Assembly (NCBI GenBank): GCA_023807065.1
Contig: JAJJLU010003588.1
Location: forward strand, 1-48,565
DNA length: 48,565 nucleotides
DNA from: Isotricha intestinalis
Taxonomy: Eukaryota > Ciliophora > Litostomatea > Vestibuliferida > Isotrichidae
Direction: 5' to 3'
In this document: positions 18,834 to 26,820 of the stretch, one piece after another
Position numbering within the stretch: the stretch's first letter is position 1
Layout: each line of letters begins with the position of its first letter
Notes under the pieces: generated by a model
The model's database searches: none
What the model was told of the DNA's origin: nothing
The model's input: the letters and a program-made list of their open reading frames with translations, nothing else
Made by a program: the position numbers and the translations under genes

Positions 18834-19367
18834 ATGTACGACAGACATTTAATAACTTTTAAAGATAAAGCTGAATATTATAATAAAATTTATCCAACTC
18901 TTCATCCTATGTATGATCCTAATACTAGAATTTTTACAAAAAATGCAAAAGATAATGATTTTATTTTTAAAGATGGAGAATTAATTTATAGTAAAAATAA
19001 AGATTTAGATTTAACTAATGCAAACCAAATTTTTCCTTCTTTCAATGAAGTTCAAAAAGAGAAAAATGTTCATGAAAAAATTTCTTATTATTTAAATAAT
19101 AATATTGTACCTGTAAAATATTTATTTAAATTTTAAATTTTTATTTAGGGTTTCTCTGCTGAAAATTATGATAATTTTAAAAAAGAAAAAATTTATTGTT
19201 CTAAAGAAATTAAAGATCCTGAATCTTATATTACTGATAAAGAATTTAATATTAAAAAAGATGATTTATCTATTTATAATGAAAAATTTTTCCAAGAAAA
19301 AGAAATTGATAAAAAAAGAAAGAAAAACGAGGCTGAGAAACTAGGAAAAGATTCTGGTGCAAAATAA
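18834..19367 (+). CDS. Unknown 165-residue spliced protein
   Basis: Exon 1 is 18834-19112 (93 codons). The intron is 19113-19148 (36 nt, GTAAAA...TTTAG, phase 0). Exon 2 is 19149-19367, ending TAA. The spliced protein starts MYDRHLITFKDKAEYYNKIY, and its exon join reads NNNIVP then GFSAENY. It is hydrophilic, with several Tyr/Pro/Asp-containing turns and a basic C-terminus (KKRKKNEAEKLGKDSGAK). No signal peptide or membrane helix is present. I do not recognise the family, though its balanced composition, with few N-runs, suggests a conserved protein. An alternative 3' end exists: a weaker GTGCAA...TTTAG intron (19357-19403) would replace the last residues with GRVKKKREIFKFE and extend to about 19471. 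Confidence 0.7.
19113..19148 (+). other. 36-nt intron
   Basis: GTAAAA start, TTATTTAG end, phase 0. The length is a multiple of three but it contains an in-frame TAA, so retention would truncate the protein. Coding-like sequence resumes immediately after the AG. Confidence 0.75.
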
Positions 19368-19495
19368 TTATAAAAATTAAATAATCTTATTTTTTTTATT
19401 TAGGAAGAGTGAAAAAAAAAAGAGAAATTTTTAAATTTGAATTATTATATTTAAAATTTTCTAAATTTAAATAAAAAAATTTATATTTAAAAAAA

Positions 19496-21391
19496 ATGAT
19501 TAATAATATAACAAGGAGTAAAATAGAGGGAGATGAAAGTGAAGAAGAAACAGAAAATAATAATTATGAAAATGATGAAAGCAGAATTTCCTATTCTCAA
19601 AAATCAATAAATTTAAACCTAATTGAAGATAATTTAAGTGATGAAGGAAATTATACTGAATATATTAAGAAAGGATCTACTCTTTGTTTTCAACATAATT
19701 ATAAAGAAGCTTTATCAGAGTTTGAAAATGCTCAAAAAATTGCGGAAAAAATTAATGATGATTATAAAAAAAAAGAATCTTTATGTCATATAGGAATTGC
19801 CCAATTTATAATTGGAAATGAAAATGGATTAAGTAATTTAGAACAATTATATAATGATTATACTAAACAAATTAAAAAAGAAAATTATGATATAGGTTCT
19901 GTAAATTTACTTTTATTTACTAAAATTGGAAGCAATTTATTGTTATTTTATTTCATTAACTCTCAATTAAATAAAAGCAGAGAAATTATGGATTATATGC
20001 TTGAAGTGATTGAAAGACAGAAAGAAAATGAAAATAAATTAAATACATTAAGAAATATTATTTTTATTTTATTTAGATGTAAATCATTATCTCTTAATGG
20101 AAACAATAATTTTAATCTATTATCCCAACAAAATGATGAAGATCAAATTATTAAAAAAACAATCAATTATTTTTTTCAAGAATTTAATAATTATTTAAAA
20201 AACAATAATATAGAGCTGCTTATAAACTGTTTAAGTCAAATAGAAGAAAAATTGAAAAAAATAAAAGATTATAATGGATTAATATTTATTATTTTTGCAG
20301 AACAAGCATTAAATTATCCAAAAAATGTAATTAAATTATCTGCTTTAATTCAAGCAATAAATGATCCAAAAAATAATAAAGTCAAAATAACGAAAAATCT
20401 TGATAATTATATAAATAATTTTAATGAAAAATTGAAAATTTCAGTAGAATTTTATAAGGTATTATCTGAAAAAGAAAAAAGTTTATATGAGTTAATAGAA
20501 CAAGATAATAAATCAATTCAAAAAAAAAAGGATGTAAAAATGAATATATTCTCACCTAAAACTTTTAACAAATTATTTATTAATATTTTAAAACAAACCA
20601 TTTCTGAAATTGAAAACATTGAAAATGGCACAATAAAAATCCAATTAAAGAATCAACTAGATCAGACAATATTTTTACTGGAAAATAAAAAAATATATTT
20701 TTCAGAAAAAGTTATTCAACCATTTAAAGAAATTGTAGATAATACAATTCAAAAAAAATTTAAAAATATAAATAATATATATAATAAAATTCAAAAGAAA
20801 AATACTTTTAAATATTTGGAACAAACATTAACGAATATGAAAAAAATTGAAAATAATGATAAAATAAAAACATTTTATGAAAATAAATATGCAAGTTTAG
20901 TTGATGGAGATGTAATTAAAAAATTTAATATGGGAAATAATGGAACAAAAGAACATTTTTATCAAATAAATTATGATAAAGAACAAATTGATATTTTTAA
21001 TAATAAAGGAAACCCAAAACCTGATAAATGTATAAAATTTAAAGAAATAAAAAAAGTAACATTTGGTATGAAATCTCAAAATTTAATTAGTAAAAGTAAA
21101 TATGTTCCAAATAATAAAGAGCCTTGGAAAATAATGTCTTTTATTCTTAAAAAAAAAAGCTTAGATTTTATTTTTAAAAAAGAAGAAACTGCCAAAAAAT
21201 GGTTTTATGGAATTCAATATTTATTTAAAAGTAGTGAAAAACAATATAAAATCAAATCTACCACAGGATATATTATTGAAAAATTAAAAATGAAAATCGC
21301 AAATGAAACAGGGAAAAATCCTAATAATTTAAAGAAACTTTCTTTTGTTAAAACCGTTATGACTTATTGTAAAAATAATAATATAATTTAA
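19496..21391 (+). CDS. TPR-like and C-terminal PH-domain protein
   Basis: The 631-residue protein has an acidic leader (SKIEGDESEEETE). A helical-repeat region from about residue 55 includes TPR-like LCFQHNYKEALSEFENAQKI and LCHIGIAQFIIGNENGL. Charged helices run to about 455. A C-terminal PH-type domain lies at about 462-585: LVDGDVIKKFNMGNNGTKEH, then FYQINYDKEQIDIF, IKFKEIKKVTFGM, EPWKIMSFILKKKSLDFIF and EETAKKWFYGIQYLF. The last element has the invariant PH Trp in the C-terminal helix. The 'FG…S' and 'PW…DF' spacing resembles PH domains of phospholipase C type. It likely binds phosphoinositides or a protein partner, with TPRs as scaffold. The start is the first ATG after an A-rich leader; the stop is TAA. 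It converges on the next gene with 99 bp between stops. Confidence 0.75.
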   Translation: MINNITRSKIEGDESEEETENNNYENDESRISYSQKSINLNLIEDNLSDEGNYTEYIKKGSTLCFQHNYKEALSEFENAQKIAEKINDDYKKKESLCHIGIAQFIIGNENGLSNLEQLYNDYTKQIKKENYDIGSVNLLLFTKIGSNLLLFYFINSQLNKSREIMDYMLEVIERQKENENKLNTLRNIIFILFRCKSLSLNGNNNFNLLSQQNDEDQIIKKTINYFFQEFNNYLKNNNIELLINCLSQIEEKLKKIKDYNGLIFIIFAEQALNYPKNVIKLSALIQAINDPKNNKVKITKNLDNYINNFNEKLKISVEFYKVLSEKEKSLYELIEQDNKSIQKKKDVKMNIFSPKTFNKLFINILKQTISEIENIENGTIKIQLKNQLDQTIFLLENKKIYFSEKVIQPFKEIVDNTIQKKFKNINNIYNKIQKKNTFKYLEQTLTNMKKIENNDKIKTFYENKYASLVDGDVIKKFNMGNNGTKEHFYQINYDKEQIDIFNNKGNPKPDKCIKFKEIKKVTFGMKSQNLISKSKYVPNNKEPWKIMSFILKKKSLDFIFKKEETAKKWFYGIQYLFKSSEKQYKIKSTTGYIIEKLKMKIANETGKNPNNLKKLSFVKTVMTYCKNNNII

Positions 21392-21490
21392 AAATAAATG
21401 GAAACTTTACATGAAAAAATATTAAACAAAATTTATAAAATAAGAAAAACAAAAAAAAATAAAAATTTAATTTTTTCTATTTTATTTTTT

Positions 21491-24172
21491 TCAAATAAAA
21501 TCATTATTATTAGTAACATTTCCTTGAGCTTGATTATCTCCTTCATTCTCATTTTTTTCATTATTATTATCATCAATAACAACTTCATTATTATTCTTAT
21601 CATCATTATTATTATTCTTCTTATCTTCATTATTATTATTATTATCTTCATTATTATTATTATTTTCATTTCCTTTAACACTTTTATCATCTTGATAAAT
21701 TGTTTTTAACCTTGAAAAAAGATCAGGAACAATTGGAACAGGATTTTGATTTTCATAATAATCAACATCTAATAATCTTCTCAATGATTCAGTTTTAGGA
21801 TAAATTACAGGAGGAACATTACTAATTATTTCTCTAATATTACCTAATTCATCAACTCTTTGAGTTAATTTAACAGAATTTTCCCACATAAGAATATTTT
21901 CATTTTTAATTTTTTCTAAAGCATTATTAATTTTATTATCAATTGTTTCATTATCTTGTTTTTCTTCTTTTTCTTTACTTTCAATTTTGGGACTCGTTTC
22001 TTCAGATTTTGTTTTATCTTTACTTTGAATCGTTCCACTTTTTAATAAATCATAAATATTTTGAAATTCTACATTATTTAAAATTTGATTAGTAACAAAT
22101 TTAACTTCTAATTCACTTGCTTTTTTAACATTTTGACTCTCTTCTTCTAATTTTTTCACTTTTTCTTTAAGGTCATTAAACTCATTTTTATTATCTTGAT
22201 TTATTTTTTCATATTCTTCAAATTTTTTTAAGAAATTACTTTCATTTCCTTCAGTTAAAGTCATTAAATTATCCCTATCCACAATTGTTTCAACATTAGT
22301 AATTATTCTTTCTAAAGTTTTATGAACTCCATCTTGAAATTCATTTTCTCTTGCTCTATTTTGAATTAAATCTAATTGTTCTGTTAATTTAGTTCCAGAA
22401 GTATCTAAAGCTGTTTCTAATCTTGAAATATTATTTTGCATTTCTAAAATAATATTTTTATTTTCTTGAATATCATTTTTTGATTTTTTAATATTTTCAT
22501 CATGATCTCTTAATTGTTGATCAAATAAAAATTCTGTATTTTTACTTCTTTGAATTAAATCCATTATTATATCTGAATCTATTCTTGATTCAATTTCAAA
22601 CATTATTTGTTTTACTTCTATATTATCATTTTGCTTTTGGAAATCATCAAAAATTTCTTGATTTCTTTCTGCAATACTTCCTAATTTTTCCATTAATTGA
22701 TTAATTCTATTATTTATATTATCAAAATTAGTTTGATTTTCTTTCTTCATTTCTTCAAAAGTTTTATCTGTAATTTCTTTATATTCAGTTAAATTTTTTT
22801 GTAATGAATTAACCTGATCTTGAATGAAATTATTTTCAATTGTATATAATATTCTTTCATTCACAATATGAACATCAAATTCAGATTTTAAATCACTTAT
22901 ATTTTTTTCAACTTTTATTTTAAGTTCTTTATTCTCTTCATCATATTTTTTTAAAATATCTTCATATTGATAAACTCTATTACATACTTCTTCCATATCA
23001 TCAACTAATGATTTAAATCTTGAACGATTTTCCATTTCAATTTTTTCAAATTTTTCATTTATTCTCATTCTTGTATCAATTAATTGACCTGATAAATATT
23101 GTATATTCTTATCAACTTTTCCTGAAAATTCCATTAAATTAGAATTCATATAATCATGACTTTTTTCAATATTTGCTTCCATATATAATTTCACTTCTCT
23201 TAATTTATTTATTAATCTTTCTTCAACTTTACTAATAAAAATATAAGTTTCTTCTTTCATATCTTTTAAATTTTTTTCAATTTTATTAAATCTTAAAGCA
23301 AAAACTTCATTTTGATTATTTTGAGAAATTAAATTAGTTTTTATTTGATCAGTTAATTTATGTACAAAATTTTTTAAATTTTCATTTGAGTTTCCTTTAC
23401 CATTAATTGCATCATTTATTTGTTGATCAATATATTTCGAAACATTATGAGTTCTTTCAGAACATTCTCTAGAAACTGTTTGAATATCATATTTAATTTT
23501 ATTTGTAGCATCTTCAAAATCTTTTCTTAATGTATCTAATTCAGTTTGAAATTGATTAGTTAGACCTTGACTATAAATTTTATTATTCACATCAGCTTTA
23601 TATCTTGCTTCAATTTCTTGTTTTACTGTTTCTGATACTTTAGCTGTTAATTTTCCTATTAAACTTTTATATAATTCTGTATCCCTTTCTCTTTGTTGTT
23701 TATTTATATTTTCAGTTTTATCAATTAATTGATTTAAAAATTCAATTTTTGAATTTAATTCATTTACATTTAATATATTTTGATCATTAAATAAATTAAT
23801 ATTTTTATCTGATTTTATTCTATTATCCCTTTCTTCTACTGATCGAAGTTGAAGTTCTTTAATTTGTTCATCAAAATTTCTTTCATTAGCATTTAATCTG
23901 GAAAGTAAAATTTGATTTGCCTGTTCTAAAGTTTGTAATTTTGATTCTAAATCTTGCATTCTACTATCATAAACTATTGGATTTATCTTCATTGAATTTG
24001 AATAATTATTTGAAGGAGGTCTTGAATTTTTAAATTCTGGAGTTGAAACTATATTTCCTCCATTTGCTCTAAATGTTTCTGTTGTTGTATTTGATAGTGA
24101 AGGATTTTGATAACCAAATGTGGATTTAAAACCATCTGAATTGATTGCTGATACTCTATTATAGTTTGACAT
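21491..24172 (-). CDS. Large coiled-coil cytoskeletal-type protein
   Basis: The 893-residue protein starts MSNYNRVSAINSDGFKS and ends at TGA. Residues 1-65 are a Ser/Asn/Pro-rich head. Residues about 68-690 are a long, nearly proline-free coiled coil with regular heptads (RMQDLESKLQTLEQANQILL and onward) and many short Asn/Gln-containing breaks. Residues about 775-830 carry a conserved-looking segment: ISNVPPVIYPKTESLRRLL, then NQNPVPIVPDLFSRLKTIY. The tail (about 838-893) is Asn/Asp/Glu-rich and encoded by AAT-type triplet runs. Head-rod-tail layout suggests a structural fibre protein of basal bodies or cortex, such as striated-fibre proteins. It is much longer than SF-assemblin, so I do not assign it there. 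Composition is less N/K-biased than its neighbours, which suggests constraint on the rod. Confidence 0.8.
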   Translation of the reverse strand: MSNYNRVSAINSDGFKSTFGYQNPSLSNTTTETFRANGGNIVSTPEFKNSRPPSNNYSNSMKINPIVYDSRMQDLESKLQTLEQANQILLSRLNANERNFDEQIKELQLRSVEERDNRIKSDKNINLFNDQNILNVNELNSKIEFLNQLIDKTENINKQQRERDTELYKSLIGKLTAKVSETVKQEIEARYKADVNNKIYSQGLTNQFQTELDTLRKDFEDATNKIKYDIQTVSRECSERTHNVSKYIDQQINDAINGKGNSNENLKNFVHKLTDQIKTNLISQNNQNEVFALRFNKIEKNLKDMKEETYIFISKVEERLINKLREVKLYMEANIEKSHDYMNSNLMEFSGKVDKNIQYLSGQLIDTRMRINEKFEKIEMENRSRFKSLVDDMEEVCNRVYQYEDILKKYDEENKELKIKVEKNISDLKSEFDVHIVNERILYTIENNFIQDQVNSLQKNLTEYKEITDKTFEEMKKENQTNFDNINNRINQLMEKLGSIAERNQEIFDDFQKQNDNIEVKQIMFEIESRIDSDIIMDLIQRSKNTEFLFDQQLRDHDENIKKSKNDIQENKNIILEMQNNISRLETALDTSGTKLTEQLDLIQNRARENEFQDGVHKTLERIITNVETIVDRDNLMTLTEGNESNFLKKFEEYEKINQDNKNEFNDLKEKVKKLEEESQNVKKASELEVKFVTNQILNNVEFQNIYDLLKSGTIQSKDKTKSEETSPKIESKEKEEKQDNETIDNKINNALEKIKNENILMWENSVKLTQRVDELGNIREIISNVPPVIYPKTESLRRLLDVDYYENQNPVPIVPDLFSRLKTIYQDDKSVKGNENNNNNEDNNNNNEDKKNNNNDDKNNNEVVIDDNNNEKNENEGDNQAQGNVTNNNDFI

Positions 24173-24905
24173 TTTTATTTATTTTTTCTGTTTTTTTTAA
24201 TTATTAATTTGATTAAAGATTAAATTTAAGAAGTTATACAATTATTCAAATAATTGATTTAAGAAATATTCTGCTTTGATACTTGAAGTGAATCTAATCC
24301 TTAATTAAGGTTTTAAAAATAAGATTATATTACATAATATTTTTAGTATTATTATTCTACTTAATTTAATTGGAATTGTCACTTATGAATATTATTCAAG
24401 AATATTTAGATAAAAAAATTAATTATAAAAATAAAGGGAATCTATCCAATTTTCTATTTAAGTAATTGTATGAACTTATATATGGAGGAATAAAAAGAAT
24501 GTTTTCAATTAAAAAAAATTCAAATATTTTAATTTGAAATAGTATAATGAAAATGAAATAAAAATATCATTTTTTTAATTCATAAATTTTGAGCTTTTTA
24601 ATTAAATTTTAATTATTGTTTTTGATAAATAATTGAATTAATTTATAAATTTAACTTTTAATAATAGAAAATCACTTTAATCAAGTTAAATAAAATTATA
24701 AAAATAAAAAAAACAGGGAATATAATTATGTTATATAAAACTTAAATAATATTGTGTATTTAAATGAATATAAATTAAAAGATTCCTAAATTATATATTA
24801 TTTTATTTTCTAAAACCTTGAATAAATAGACATTAATTATTATAAATTATTTTATAAAATTGTATTTTGAAATGAAAAAAAGCCTTTTATATATGTAATT
24901 ATAAT
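24173..24905. other. Intergenic spacer, no gene seen
   Basis: About 730 bp of A/T-rich sequence upstream of the coiled-coil gene. No coding-like stretch was recognised. It leads into the pseudogene at 24906. Confidence 0.5.
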
Positions 24906-25387
24906 TAAATTATATTTTACTTCAATTTCTTCAATATCTTTTTTAATATTTGCAATCATATCTTTAACAATTAATTTTTCAAAAATTAAAGAGTTAAAGA
25001 AAAACCTCCTGCATCTTTATGTTCACTATTTTTATATTTTTTTTCTAATTTTTAGAAACATTGTAATTTCCATTTTCAAAAGTTTTTATAAAAAAATGAA
25101 ATTCTCCCTTGTCTAGATCTAAATTCCACTTACAGATAGAAAACCATATTTTTGAGATATTTCCCAAGTATTTTCCAATTGCAATTTTTAATGTTCTTTT
25201 TTTTGTTAAATTAACTAAAATTCTTCTTCTTCAGAAATTTCAACTAAATCTCTTTTTTTATTTAATATTTCTTTTTAGCCTTTATAATATATTCTTCTTT
25301 ATCACTTGGATTTTTAATAATTTAAATCGATCAATTCCATGTAAATCATTTATTTTACTTTCTAAACTAGTTTTTGATTTAATCTGA
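24906..25387 (-). pseudogene. Decayed protein gene with multiple frameshifts and stops
   Basis: On the minus strand, short coding-like blocks follow one another in changing frames. Reading from 25380: KSKTSLESKINDLHGIDRFK; then in another frame NPSDKEEYIIKAKKK; KKRDLVEISEEEEF; KRTLKIAIGKYLGNISKIWF running into SICKWNLDLDKGEFHFFIKT and FENGNYNVSKN before a stop; HKDAGGFSLTL; and MIANIKKDIEEIEVKYN. Trp, Cys, Gly and His content is far above the surrounding spacer. At least four frame changes or stops interrupt it, too many for the short introns used here (no matching GTAA...AG pairs at the breaks). The parent family is not recognised. A plus-strand open frame at 25109-25387 is only its antisense. 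Confidence 0.7.
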
Positions 25388-25761
25388 AATAATTTTTTGA
25401 GGTTAGTTATTATTTTATGGGAAGTTCTTTAAAAATTGAATGATTTAAGAATTAAATGATTTAAAAAAAGAGAGATTACGAATTAAGATGAGAATGAAAT
25501 ATAAATTTAAGGAGAGAGACAATTTAAAACAATTTAATGATTAATGTTTAAAAATATTCAAACTTAAAAAGGTATAATTATGAAATCTTTAAAAAAGATT
25601 TTTATTTTTTAAAAAATGAAAACAGAAATTTATAATTATTGACAAAAAATTATACTATTTTTCATTCAATGAAAACATTTGTTAAGATTAAATAAATATA
25701 AATTTTTATTAATAAAATTTATTGAAGTTATTTTTTGGCAATTTTTTTCTATATAATAAAT

Positions 25762-26757
25762 ATGAAAAAACATCTCAATAATAATAATAATAATGTATCG
25801 TTAAATAGACAAGTTTACTTAAAAACAAGAAATAATTATAAGATATCATTTGAAAATAATAATATAAGAAATCAAAATAATCAAGAGCAAAATCAACAAA
25901 AACATATAAGAAATAAAACTGAGCCATTAATTAATAAAATGGGGAATAATTTATTAATAAATATTCCACAATATTTTGAAGAATCATTACAAATTTTGCA
26001 TACTATCCAATATTATGTTACAATGAGTGCAGAAAATAATAATAAACCTTTAAAAAAGGAAAAAATCATTCAAAAGAAAAAAAAAAATAAAGGTGATAAA
26101 AAAAATCTTTATATTAAATTAACTTCAAATCAAAAATTTGAAATGGCAAAAAATATTATAGATAATTCTAATAATAGAAAACAAAAATATTCTGAAATGT
26201 TTAATATGATTAATTCTTCTATTGATGAAATTAAAGAAATTTTATTATATGATTATAAAAAACCTTTAATCAAAGAAAACTATTATGAAACATTTAATAT
26301 TAAATTCCCTATAAAGGAAATTTTACCTTTTCAAGATGATATAAGTAGTATTACAGTTTATAATTTCTCAGAAAGTGATATAACAGAAACAAAAATAATA
26401 AAAGAAACTCCTAAAAAAGAACAAGAAAAAAATAATTTAAAAAATGATGAAAGTTCAACAATAATAAATGATGATTCCTATGGTGAATATAAAAATTTAG
26501 ATGAAATTAATTCTCAAAAATGCCAAAATAAAATAAATAAAGGAAATACACCATATATAAGTACTATAATTTCTACTTCAAATACTAATTTAAATACTAA
26601 TTTATATACAAATGAAAAATTAAAAAATAAAAAAATATATACTGAAGGAAATAATAATATTGAATATAATAAAAAAAATCAATTTGAAAAAATAAATGAA
26701 ATAAAATATTCCAAAGAAGAAAATCAAAATGATAAAAAAGAATGTGTTATTTTTTAA
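25762..26757 (+). CDS. Unknown 331-residue protein with C-terminal CaaX box
   Basis: The start is ATG at 25762 (MKKHLNNNNNNVSLNRQ); the in-frame TTG at 25735 is not a credible start. Residues 1-60 are Asn/Gln-rich. Residues about 65-200 look folded and helical: LLINIPQYFEESLQILHTI, YVTMSAENN, a Lys-rich stretch and LTSNQKFEMAKNIIDNSNNR, then FPIKEILPFQDDISS. The rest is Asn/Thr/Lys-rich. The protein ends KKECVIF and stops at TAA. C-V-I-F is a CaaX box (Cys-aliphatic-aliphatic-Phe), and X=Phe usually favours geranylgeranylation. A basic/acidic linker precedes it, as in many prenylated proteins. I infer membrane attachment of an otherwise unknown protein. The next plus-strand gene starts 63 bp downstream. 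Confidence 0.75.
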   Translation: MKKHLNNNNNNVSLNRQVYLKTRNNYKISFENNNIRNQNNQEQNQQKHIRNKTEPLINKMGNNLLINIPQYFEESLQILHTIQYYVTMSAENNNKPLKKEKIIQKKKKNKGDKKNLYIKLTSNQKFEMAKNIIDNSNNRKQKYSEMFNMINSSIDEIKEILLYDYKKPLIKENYYETFNIKFPIKEILPFQDDISSITVYNFSESDITETKIIKETPKKEQEKNNLKNDESSTIINDDSYGEYKNLDEINSQKCQNKINKGNTPYISTIISTSNTNLNTNLYTNEKLKNKKIYTEGNNNIEYNKKNQFEKINEIKYSKEENQNDKKECVIF

Positions 26758-26820
26758 AAATTTTATTGAAACTATAATTAATATAAATAATATAATATAT
26801 AAATTAATTTTTTAAAAAAA

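Noticed and set aside
21398..21709. Plus-strand hydrophobic Ile-rich open frame with an ATG
   Set aside because: It is antisense to the Asn/Asp triplet-repeat tail of the 893-residue coiled-coil gene.
21491..24172. SF-assemblin/beta-giardin identity for the coiled-coil protein
   Set aside because: It is about three times too long, and no diagnostic SF-assemblin motif was recognised.
25109..25387. Plus-strand open frame of 92 codons
   Set aside because: It is antisense to the minus-strand pseudogene, which has the stronger coding signal; the frame has low coding character.
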